The position numbers and the translations under genes were made by a program. A DNA stretch of 64,000 nt from Mesomycoplasma ovipneumoniae (lineage in GTDB: Bacteria; Bacillota_I; Bacilli_A; Mycoplasmatales; Metamycoplasmataceae): positions 496,001-560,000 of the forward strand of contig NZ_CP146005.1 in NCBI RefSeq assembly GCF_038095995.1, in the 5' to 3' direction. The first letter of the stretch is position 1; each line of letters begins with the position of its first letter. Below are positions 44,963 through 55,064 of this stretch, piece after piece. The notes under the pieces are model-generated. The model was not told where the DNA came from and did no database searches. It saw nothing but the letters and a program-made list of their open reading frames with translations.

Positions 44963-45086
44963 AAAATACCGATTTACCGGTATTTTTTTATATTTGTATT
45001 CACTAAAAAGTGAATTTTTGCCTTCAAACTGGGAAACTCAGGAATAAGGCTAATTTTTACTATTTAATAAAAGTAAAAATAAAAAA

Positions 45087-45114
45087 AATTCCAAACAATT
45101 AAATGTTTGGAATT
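45087..45114 (-). terminator. Terminator of the sugar/nucleoside-type ABC operon
   Basis: Stem AATTCCAAACA / TGTTTGGAATT, followed on the minus strand by T8. It lies 22 nt past the stop of the 55-residue membrane protein gene and just outside the IS target duplication. Confidence 0.88.
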
Positions 45115-45135
45115 GTTGTTTAAAATTGTACTTTT

Positions 45136-45303
45136 TTACAAAAAGCCGTCTAAAAATGCTTGCTGGAAAAAATAGATAATTGCTCAAAAAGTTAAAGCAG
45201 TAAAACCCAAACCAACAATAACTGATACCCAAATAAATGATGATTGTAATTTAAGTCCGATTTTTTCTTTATTTTTTTTAAAAAAACTTGTCAATTTAGT
45301 CAT
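45136..45303 (-). CDS. Small membrane protein (55 aa) at the end of the ABC operon
   Basis: MTKLTSFFKKNKEKIGLKLQ followed by one long hydrophobic helix (FIWVSVIVGLGFTALTFWAI, residues about 24-43) and a short tail. It starts 3 nt after the stop of the second permease gene and ends just before the operon terminator, so it is co-expressed with the transporter. It is too short for database-style recognition. A single-span accessory subunit of the importer is plausible. Confidence 0.65.
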
Positions 45304-45306
45304 ATT

Positions 45307-46272
45307 TTATCCTTTTACCGTTGATCCTTGGCGTGAGACTGCGTTCATTATTCGTTTACGAAAGACAAAATAAGCAATGAACATTGGTAAAATTGTTAAA
45401 ATCGCACCGGCCATTCTGATGTTTTTAAAGTAGCCTCCGGGAATTTGGGCTGTTTCATCAGCAACCCCAACTTTTTGTAATAATCAAGTATTTAAAGTTG
45501 TTAAATCAGCCGAATTAGACTGTAATATTAAAAGTGGTCAAAGGGTTGAATTTCAAGCTGAAAAAGCAGTTAGTATTCCTACAGTTCAAATTGTTGGCGA
45601 TATCATTGGTGTTGCAACGCGGAAGAAATATCTAATACCAGAACAACCATCAACCATTGAGGCTTCTTTAATTCGATCAGGAATTTCTTCAAAAGCATTT
45701 CGGAACATAAATCCGGAAAAAACTGAGGCAACAAATGGACTTGTTAGGGCAAAAATTGACTGAAAACCGTCATTTCAACCAAGCATTACCATAATTCGGT
45801 ATTGCCCAATTAAAAGCGCAGTTTCGGGAAGGACTAAAATTGAAAGGAAAACAACTCAAGAAGCATGTTTAAATTTTCACTTTCTTAGTGAAAAAGCATA
45901 ACCAAAAGTCATTGAGAAAAAAACTTTTGCAACGACAGAAATTAAAGTAACTAAAACCGTGATTCCTAAAGCGGCAAAATAACCAGACTGGGCAGCTTTG
46001 ACAAAATTATCCCAAGCAAAATGATTAGGTCAATAAACCGGAATACGCGTGTCAAGAATTTGCTCTTCAGGTGAAAGTGAATAAACTAACATAAAATAAA
46101 AAGGAAAAACTATTAAAATTCCAAAAAAGAAAAGCACGATGAACTTGAGCAAAAAGCTTGAAATTGCACTTGTAATATTTCTATTGCGAACTTGAGAATT
46201 AATTGACTCAGTTACTCTAGCGGTTTTTTTATCGCTAATATATTTTAGAATTTTTAATTTTATAATGAACAT
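45307..46272 (-). CDS. ABC transporter permease, CUT1 type (MalG/UgpE-like)
   Basis: A 321-residue protein with six predicted helices. The first is FIVLFFFGILIVFPFYFMLVY after a 45-residue basic cytosolic tail. The EAA loop is KEASMVDGCSGIRYFFRVATP with the conserved Glu-Ala...Asp-Gly pattern. The C-terminus FRKRIMNAVSRQGSTVKG is typical of MalG-like proteins (ends in a basic tail with GSVKG). It pairs with the permease encoded immediately upstream, whose end it overlaps by 38 nt. Confidence 0.9.
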
Positions 46273-47245
46273 TTTTCTCCGTAATTTTGTCAGCTACTAA
46301 AAATATTGTGCTTAAAAACTTTTTGACAACAACTGAAAGGGCAATTCCAAAAACAAAAAGATAAATAGTCAAAGCACCTGCTTGGGCAAAGTTAGGTGTT
46401 CCGCGCACATTTTTGTAAATATATATCAATAAAGTTGCGCCCCCATTACTAATTGCTTCAGTTTCGTTTGCAAAAATACCGATTGGAAAAACTTTAATTC
46501 CGCCGATAATTCCGATTGTAATTAAAAAGTTAATCGTTCTTGAAACTGAAGGTAAAGTAATTTTGAAAAATTGACGAACCGGACTAGCTCCATCAATTGC
46601 CGCTGCTTTATAAAGTGTTGGATTAACTGAAAGCATTGCGGTTGTTAAAATTAAAACTTCAAAAGCAAGACTTCTTCAAACTCCAGACATTAAAACAACT
46701 AAAAGCGCATTAAAAGATGAAGGATTTCCTGAATTTAGTCACCTTGTTGAAATACCAAAAAGACGGTTAATAAAGCCAGTTTCACTATCAAAAATATAGG
46801 CAAAAGCAACTGAAACGGCAATACCTGAGGTTACATAAGGTAAAAAAAAGACAGTCTGTCAAAATCCACGGGCATATTTTCGGTGTAGTGAGGCAATTGT
46901 CGAGGCAATAATTAAACTAATTATTAAGCCAAGTGGTAGTGCTGCTATCGAATAAATGACAGAATTTCGAATTGCAATATGAAAATTAGTATCAAGGGTA
47001 ATTAAATCAACAAAATTATCAAAACCAAGTCGAGTATTACCGGCAATATTAGGATTAATTTCGATACTCAAAGACTTAGAAATTGAGTATAAAAATGGTA
47101 AAAAAGTAAAAATAAAAATAACTAAAATTGAGGGCAGCAATATTAAAAAAGGCTTTCAAAATGGTTGTTTTTGGTCCAAAATTCCTAGTTCAAGATTAGT
47201 TTTTTTAATTCGCTTTTTTAGGAAATATCTATTAATTAAATTCAT
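46235..47245 (-). CDS. ABC transporter permease, CUT1 type (MalF/UgpA-like)
   Basis: A 336-residue protein starting [20 protein letters not shown] at 47245. Helices begin at [21 protein letters not shown]. The EAA loop is [21 protein letters not shown]. Four TGA codons are read as Trp. Its start lies inside the 3' end of the ATPase gene (10-nt overlap). With the next permease it forms the membrane channel of an importer whose substrate may be a sugar or a nuclease-derived product. Confidence 0.9.
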
Positions 47246-49422
47246 TGGATTCGCTCCCTTGTTTGATAATCAAATAGATGTAATTTTCCTGATTTAATAT
47301 TAAATTTGACAATTTCATCGATTTCATAGGCCGGTTTTTTACGCAAGATTATTGAAATTTGACCGATATTTTCAACATCAATTTTGGCAAGAATATCTTT
47401 TCCCAAATATTCAATCACGCTAATTTTGCCTTGAAAATTACCAGCTTCATTTTCAACTAAATCTTCAGCCCTAATCCCAACTCTTATTTTTTCATGCTCA
47501 TAATCTTTTAATAATTCAAAAATTATTTGATTATCAACAATGACGCTTTTAGTTTCTTTGTCATAAAAAGCATCAAAAATATTCATTTCTGGAACACCTA
47601 AAAATGAGGCAACAAATTCATTTTTAGGATTATGATACAACTCAGTTGGAGTTCCAATTTGCTGAACATATCCAGTTGACATACAAATAATTCGATCCGA
47701 AATTGACATCGCCTCTTCTTGGTCGTGAGTAACAAAAACAGTTGTTATTCCGATTTCAGTTTGAATTTTTCGAATTCACTGACGAGTTTGGACTCTTAGT
47801 TTTGCATCTAAATTTGAAAGTGGTTCGTCCATTAACAAAATATCAGGATGTCGAACAATTCCACGGGCAATTGCAACTCTTTGTTGTTGTCCACCAGAAA
47901 GTTTTGTTGGTTTTTTAGCTAAATTTTTAGTTATTTCAACCTTCTCGGCTGTTCGTAAAACAGCACGATTTATTGCTTCTTTTATTGAAATATTATCATT
48001 TTGATACTCTTGATATTGCTTTAATTCTTGCTCGTTTAACTTTGAAGTATTAAGCGAAAACTTATTAATCAAGTTTCTTTCATAGTCTAAAAAGAGTTTT
48101 AAAGTTTCCTTTTTGTAAGTTTTTGATTTAGTTTTAAGCGATTTTAAAAGCAACAAATTCGGTGAATGACGAGTATTTGTTTCAAGAAATTTCTTTTTTG
48201 TCTCAAGGTAAGTTTGCTCAAGATTTGCAAGTTTTCCTGAATTTTTAATTTGATTTTTTTCGTTTTCAATTTCAGTTTTAAATCAAAGCTCTTTTTCTTT
48301 TTTTCGTTGATTGAAAGCCTCAATTTGTTCTTGATAATCTAATTTGATCGATTCAGCATCTTTTAGACTTGTTTTATTAGAAAAATTTTTAAAACCTTGT
48401 TGAATTTTAGCCAGCTCTATTTTTGAATTACTAAGAAATTGTGCTTGCAATTTCTCAAGTTTTTCTAATTTTTCATATAAAAGTGCTTTTTGTTCCAAAA
48501 AGTTTTGCCGAGCTCGAACTAGTTCAGGAGCATTTTTGATTGCGTATTTTTCATCCTGAATTTTGTTTTTATGAGCTTTTTTGTCAAGTTTGGCTTGTTT
48601 TTTAATTTTTTCAACTTTTAATTTATAAGCTTTTCGAAAAGTAATTGCCTGTTGAATTGGACAAATTTCCCCTTCTTTTTTACCAAAAATTCTTTTTCAA
48701 AAAGCCCAAAAAATTGATGCAGACTTGCCTAATTTTAAAAAATCAATAGTTAAATTTTTAATTTCAGCCTGTTTGTGTGCTTCAATTAAAAAATAATCGG
48801 TCTGAAGTTGATTTAAATTATGATAAATTTGTGTTTTAAGTTCGTTATAATCATGTTCTAATTGGCGGTAAATATCAAAATAATCAAATAGTTTATTTTT
48901 GTAAATTTCTAGATCTTCAAGTGAAGCACCATTTTTGGCCAGAACAATTGAATTAGCATTTACACGTGCAAGCATCGATTTTTCAAGTGCTTTTTGCTTT
49001 CATCTTGGGTCATTATGCAAAGAAAAAGCAATGTTTCCAAAAACATTTAAATGCGGATAGAGCGCATAATTTTGGAAAACAAGACCAATTTTACGCTGCT
49101 GAGGTGACTTTCGAGTTACATCTTCGCCATTGAAAATAATTTGACCTGAAGTTGGATTTAAAAGACCAGCAATTGCATTTAAAATTGTAGTTTTACCTGA
49201 ACCAGAGGGTCCTAAAAGTGTAACAAGTTCACCTTTGTAAATTTTAATATTTGCACTGTCAACAGCCAGTGTTTCACCAAAGTCAATTGTTAGATCTTTA
49301 ATTTCAATTGCAGGTATTGAAAATTTCGATTTATAACGACTATTTGAGGCCTGCCGAATTTTTTTTAACTCGGATTCAAAGTTATTTTTTTCGATTTTTT
49401 TATTATCATCTGCTTTTTTCAT
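47236..49422 (-). CDS. ABC transporter ATPase, CUT1 type (MsmK/UgpC-like), with large insertion
   Basis: A 728-residue protein; ordinary members have about 370. Walker [10 protein letters not shown] is at residues 71-79, the Q-loop [10 protein letters not shown] near 115, the signature LSGGQQQR near 505, Walker [15 protein letters not shown], and the switch His in [14 protein letters not shown]-terminal TOBE-like domain follows ([11 protein letters not shown]). Residues about 135-480 are a Lys/Glu/Leu-rich, probably coiled-coil insertion at the same structural place as in OppF. I chose ATG 49422; GTG 49440 is an alternative. Confidence 0.9.
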
Positions 49423-49423
49423 A

Positions 49424-50371
49424 TTATTTATTATTTCCACTTTTTGTATCTTTTGAATTTTCTAACCTAAATTTATACCAGTCAACAACATTGTTATTTT
49501 CATTTTCTTTACCTAGAACTAAAAAGTCAGAAATTTTTGCAAGACCTCGTGTTTTATAGATAGATTCAAGATTTTCATTAAGCGAAGATATGCTTGAATC
49601 TTTTAATTTTTCATAAATTCCGAACTTTTTATTAATGGAATTCTCAACTGCTGCTGCTTGTTTGATTGAATTATAATAATAAATTGTAGTCTGGTTAGTT
49701 ATTCCTGAAAATCCTGATTGCAAAGTTGGAACCGCAAGTCCTGCTTTTGTTATTTCAACGCCATAAGATTTATAAAATCCATTATGACCAAAAAATAAAC
49801 TTCCAACATAACGGTTAAAAGAACGCGCTGGACCTGTTTTTGGGTAGACAAAATAAACTTCAGTGCCTTTTGGCAACATTTTTTCGGCAAATTTAGTTGC
49901 CCGACCAGCATATTCGGCCTCAAGTCCTTCAGTTTTTTTATAAGTTCCAGATTGGGACGTTCCTACCTCGGGAGTGTCAATACTTTCAATTCTGACATTA
50001 AAAACAGGTTCGATTAGAACTTCGCCAACAGATTTTAAGGTCGCTGTATCGCCATCAGTCCATTTTTGAATTTGAACTTTTTGGAGGTTAAAAAATTTTG
50101 AATCAGGCAAAGTATCGTCTTTAAATTTCAGTTTATCTTCTTCAGTTCAAGAATAATTTGGATTAAGAAATTTTGCAATGTCTTTGGCATATTGACTATC
50201 TTGGTTTTTCAAATCAAGCTCAGGATTTTGTGAAAAATCCTCTATTTTATAGTATTTTTGGGCCTGAAAGTAACCTTGGGTGCCTTGATTTGTTGTACAA
50301 GCGGCAATAAAAAAAGGGATAAAAGTAAAATTTATACTAGTAAAAAACAGCTTTAAAAATTTTCTTTTCAT
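49424..50371 (-). CDS. Thermonuclease-like lipoprotein (SNase family, Mhp379-like)
   Basis: A 315-residue lipoprotein. Signal peptide with Cys25 (FTFIPFFIAAC). The SNase domain begins at about residue 98 (VQIQKWTDGDTATLK). Catalytic residues line up as Arg/Asp/Glu in FNVRIESIDTPEVG and Arg in RSFNRYVGSLFF. It should cut nucleic acids at the cell surface using Ca2+. The homologous M. hyopneumoniae nuclease Mhp379 also lies in an ABC transporter operon, suggesting degradation products are fed to the importer. It sits between the binding-protein genes and the ATPase gene, 1 nt from the latter. Confidence 0.9.
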
Positions 50372-50388
50372 AAGACAAATTTATCAGA

Positions 50389-52515
50389 TTAATTTTTTTC
50401 TCTTGCAAATTCAGGTCCTAAATTTTGACTCAAAGTGTTTAGAAAATCGTTAAAACTAGGAACAGTGCCATTGGCTGCCTTAAGTGATTGCATTTGTGCA
50501 ACGGTTGAGTCTAAATTTGAACGAAATTTAGAGGATCTAGCATCAGCATTATCATAAACAAGCGAATAATTTGCTTTAGCTTGTTCGTCATTAAAACGAC
50601 TAAATTGTTCAAGTGCTAATTTTTGACCTTTGTTTTTTGGTTTAGAAACAACTGGACTTAGCGTTGATTTTAGTGGTAATAAATATGAAGTTGCTTTTGA
50701 AAAATACTCAACAGGAGTTATTTTTCCGAATTTGTCACCAAAGTCGACTTTTTCAGTTAGGATTCAATTTACAAAAGCCTTAACAGCACGGTCTTCTTTT
50801 TCATTTGCGTGAATAAAAATCAAATCAGGGCCTTGGGCAGCAACGGCAGTAATTTTTGAATTATTGTCAAATTTGTGCGGTGCTGCTAAAATATCCATTT
50901 CATCTTCGTTAAGTGAACTTGAGGCTTCTGTTATTTCAACGCCATTGTATCCGGTAATTACAATTGGCTTAAATTTTTCTTCTTTATCAAGAACTTTGTA
51001 TGATCCTTCAATGATTCCAGAAGGAACCTCATCTCGGTCAGTAAAATAAAACAACTCTTTTTTCGGGTTTTTTTCTAGAAGACTTTTAATTTCAGCTAAA
51101 ATTGATTGCTTAATTTTAACGGTGTCTTTACCATTAAGCGCTTTAACTTTAATTTCTTTTGAGATGTCTGCTAAATCTGATGCCTTAATTACTGCCGAAA
51201 ATCTTGCATTTGGGCTGTAAATATGTTCAACATTTTCGTGAGTAAAACTTACTTTGTAATTTTTGTCGTTTGCTCTTATGTAATTATGGTGAAATCCTGC
51301 TGTTGATCCGATTGAAAAAAGTTGTTGATGATTACGGAAATAAGTTGAATTATATTCACCAGGAGTTGTAAAATAAATTGACTTATCAGCCATTCCTTTG
51401 GTGAGTAGCTCATAAACTTGTTTTAAATTTTTGTATCTGTCTGATTCAGGTTTTTTGAAAAATGATGTATAACTAATAAGATTTTCTTTTCGATTTAAAA
51501 CGGTAACTTCTTTAGATTTATCATTTTCTGACAAAGAACGTGAAAGCCCATAAATTAAAGTAGCTGCATTGTCAATTCCTAAAACTGATTTTGCCGCAGT
51601 TAGACTTGAGCCTTCAAGTGCTTTTGGAAAAGCTTTGACAATTCTTGAAGATAATTTCTGTAAATCACTAAAGTTTTCAATATCAGATTTTTTAAACTCA
51701 TAACCAGAAAGACCATCAGCGCTTGGCACATATTCTTTTCAAAGTTTTTGAATTTCCTTAACATCTTCAGTTTTTTGGGTAGCTAATTTGGTAAATTCTT
51801 CAAAAAAAGCTTTGTCTTCAGGCTTAATTTTTGCTGGATTTGAGTCATTCATTGCCTGTTGAATAATTCAACCAAATAAAACTTTATTTACATATAAACC
51901 TTCAGAAGATTTTCCAAACGGAAGAGTGTAGACTCCTTTTTCATCAAGAAACGGAATTTCTGAATTAATTTGCAAAAAGTCTTCAATTCCTTGCTCTTTT
52001 AGGAATTTTTTGGTAATTTTTTCATTCTCATCAGTTGGATCTTGATCTGATTTTAGATCAGTAACAATCGGAAATGTCATTGAATATTTATTTACAATCG
52101 CCAATAAAGATGAATAATTTGTAACAATATTAGGTAATTTAAGTCGATCTTTTGTGTTTAAAAAAGTGTCAATTGAATTAGATGCTCCTGAATATCCCCC
52201 TTGAAAGGATTGCTCTTTCATTTCTACAAAATCAGGTTTATCTTTTTGGGTTGTATTTCAAAGTTCGATAATTTTATTTAATGCTTTAATTTCATTTCCG
52301 CTTGAAGAAAAATTGTGACCAAAAACTAACTTACCATCTTCAGGAGTGTCAAATGTAAATCCTCTAACTCCATTTGAACCGGACACAACACCACAAGAAG
52401 CAATAAGTCCAACTGGTGCTAAAACTGATAAAGAAGATAAGAAAATCCGACTAATTTTCTTTGCTATGTTATTTTTATGCCTTAATTTTGTACCTTTTTT
52501 ACTATGTGTGTTCAT
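50389..52515 (-). CDS. ABC substrate-binding lipoprotein, paralog 1 of 3
   Basis: 708 residues. Signal peptide with lipobox LIASC (Cys41). Blocks shared with its two neighbours: FLDEKGVYTLPFGKSSEGLY (specific loop), NHQQLFSIGSTAGFHHNY, and GPDLIFIHANEKEDRAVKAF followed by VNWIL near the C-terminus, the layout of CUT1-type extracellular binding proteins. Shine-Dalgarno AAGGAGA, 18 nt after paralog 2. It ends 17 nt before the nuclease start. The ligand cannot be told from sequence. Confidence 0.85.
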
Positions 52516-52533
52516 TTTTTTCTCCTTAGTATT

Positions 52534-54717
52534 TTATTTTTGTGTATTTTTTTCTGTTTTTAATTTAACTGATGCCCCAATATTCTCCTTTAGAATTCTA
52601 AGAAAAGTATTAAACTCAAGATTTAAATTCGGGTTGGCTAAAAACTGATTGTAAAGTTGAGAAACACTTCCTAAAGTTGCTTTTCGGAAAGTATTTGAGT
52701 CAATTCCGGCAGGTTCGGTAAAAACTCTATATTTTTCAGGGTTTTTTAGCTGACTTTGGAATTGTTCATAAGCAACTTTGAAAGCATTATTTTTTGCAAA
52801 AGCTGGATTTTGATCAAAATTTGATTCCAAATTTGCCTTAGTTGGATTGATGTTTGAAGCTGAAAATGCTAAAAAATCGCTTGGAGTTACAGTCATTTTT
52901 TTGTTATTTGGCCCGTCAAATTCAATTTTTTCTGAAATAAATCATTTAATAAAGTTAAGTGTGGCTTCATTTTCGACTTCATTATTATAAAATCCGATCA
53001 AAGATGGACCTTGGGACGTAACAATATTAAATTTATTTGACTCTTGTGTTTTTGAAGGCTCGTTGAGAAATTCTAACTCGTCTTCATTAAGTTTTTGGTG
53101 TGATTTTGAAAAAATAAAAGCATTTTCAGGTTGATTAAAGAGTTTAACTTTGTTTTTTGCTGATTCAACATAAAGTGAAGAGGTGTTTGAATCTTCTTTT
53201 GTTTTATCAGCAACTCACTTGTCAAAATCAGAATCAATTGCTAAAAAATTAAAACTATTTAAATTAGTCTTTGATTTTATAGCGTTTTTTATTTTTTCAA
53301 TTAGATCCTTGTCATCAGTTTTGCTTAAAAAAATATCGTTTTCTTTGACAGAAAATGCATCTGCTTCATAAACATAACCGGTTGAATTATCTAAAATTTG
53401 GTGAACTTTTGCAATTGCATTTGCAGGCATATTTTCTTCACTTACTATTTTTCAAATTTTAGATTTTGAGCCAACCGGGTAGTCAAAAGTTTTTGTATTA
53501 ACTTTTAGACGTAAAAAATTTTGTCCTTGTTTTTCAAAGTTACGCGAATAATCACTTGTTGAAGTAATTGCAAAAACTAATTGGTGATTTTTTAAAAATT
53601 CGCTAGCTTTAGTTCTGCCGCTTGTTGGACCAAGTAATTTATTTTTTACTAAATCTGACAATATTTCATAGGCTTTTTTTGTATTTTGGTGACTTTTGGT
53701 TGTCTCATCAAAAAGACTTGTATAGTTGAGCGAGACACCATCAAGATTTTTAAAATAACTTGAATTTTCATATTCACCATCTGCCTGGGCAAATGCTACA
53801 AAAAAGAAGAGTGCAGCTGTATCATTTAGTCCGAGTAAAAAGTTAACTTTTTCGGTTTGACTACCTTTTTCGGCATCTGGGAACGATTTTCTAACTCGAC
53901 TTAAAAAATCAATTAGGTCTTTATAATTATTGAATTTTTCAAAACTAAAAGTATAGCCTTCAAAACCGCCTTGATCTGAAGGAAAACTTTTGTACTCTCC
54001 TCAGACTTTTTTAATATATTCAAGATCAGTTTTTTTTGGATCTAGATTTTCAACTCGTGTTTTATCAGACTCGCTAATTTTAAAATTAGGACTTGTTTTT
54101 GCCGATTCTAAAATGTATGATAAAACTGGTTTGTCGAGCAAAAGTGCCTTTGAAGTTTTTAGAATTGGTAAAAAAGCTAGTGTATTTTGGTCAATTCCAG
54201 GTACATTTTTTGTTTCAGCCAGAAATCTTTCATCATAACTATTTTTAATAGTCTGGGCTAAATCGCTTTGGGAATTTAGATCCAAAATCATACCGTGTTT
54301 ATTCAAACTAGCCGCCAGAGCTGGGTAATTTAGTGTTAAATTCGGCAGTTTTTTTGTATCTTTAACTTGTAAAAATGTTGTTAAATTAGTTTGATCATCG
54401 ATGTAATTTGCCGCGATATTTTCTAATTTTACCGGTAAAAATCCTGCCTGTTTGTCTTTAACTTCGGATTTTTGGTTTCATTTTTCAAAAATTGCTTTTA
54501 GAGCTTGAGTTCGGGGATCTGTAAGTCCAAAAATTACGCGAAAATCGATTGTATTGTCATTTTCGGTTTCAAAATGAAGTGGATTGTCTTTTTGTGATTT
54601 TAATTCACTGTGATTTGCATTTGAAAAACAGGATGTCAAAATAGCCAAAGAAGAAACCGGTCCTAAGCTAATTGCTGTTTTTAAAAATATTGACTTAAAT
54701 TTGTTGATTTTTTCCAT
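52534..54717 (-). CDS. ABC substrate-binding lipoprotein, paralog 2 of 3
   Basis: 727 residues, lipobox LAILTSC (Cys30). Shares with paralogs 1 and 3 the blocks NHQLVFAITSTSDYSRNF and GPSLIGFYNNEVENEATLNF followed by IKWFI, and the early LNYPALAASLNKHGMILDLN block seen as NYPAVAASAAKHKMLLDLN in paralog 3. It is preceded by its own promoter and a structured leader (54846-54955), and its ribosome site is weak. In-frame TGA codons are Trp. It resembles paralog 3 more than paralog 1. Confidence 0.85.
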
Positions 54718-54845
54718 TGTTGTTAAATTTCTTTTTTAATAAGAAGATTTGCAGTATCTGTAATTAGTGTTTATTTATTTTTTAAAAGTGACTTTAATTT
54801 TTTAATTTTATTGTTCCAAATTGCTCTCCTGTTAGTTTTTAAAAT

Positions 54846-54979
54846 AAAAAAGCACAACGATAAATTATCTTAATTTACTTAGTCAAAACTTTAACAATTT
54901 AGACCAACTAACAACAAATAATTTCCAGTTGTGCTTAACATTTGAGATTATTATATAACTTTTTAGAAAAAATTAACAA
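54846..54979 (-). promoter_or_regulatory. Promoter and structured leader upstream of paralog 2
   Basis: On the minus strand: -35 TTGTTA (54979-54974), an 18-nt spacer, -10 TATAAT (54955-54950), then an RNA whose arms AAGCACAAC (54936-54928) and GTTGTGCTT (54858-54850) enclose 69 nt with further internal pairing (AAATTAT/ATAATTT) and are followed by T-rich sequence. A terminator-like structure therefore sits 130 nt ahead of the gene. An unused-looking AGGAGAG lies at about 54828-54834. Confidence 0.55.
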
Positions 54980-55064
54980 AAATTACTATTTTTTCTTAAA
55001 TTTGTTGAATTTTTTTCAAATTAATTAAACTTTAATTTAAAAAAGTTAAGCCTTTGGTCAAAAA

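Larger units (their letters stand above)
41969..45042 (-). mobile_element. IS1634-type insertion sequence, intact apart from a nested IS30-type element
   Basis: Ends CCCGAGTTTCCCAGTTT... and ...AAACTGGGAAACTCAGG. Perfect 18-bp target duplication AATAAGGCTAATTTTTAC (41951-41968 and 45043-45060). Without the nested IS and its duplication the element is 1910 bp. It has one full-length transposase gene with its own TATAAT at about 43733 (minus strand). The nested insertion lies upstream of that promoter, so the transposase unit itself is intact and could drive the MITEs. Confidence 0.93.
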
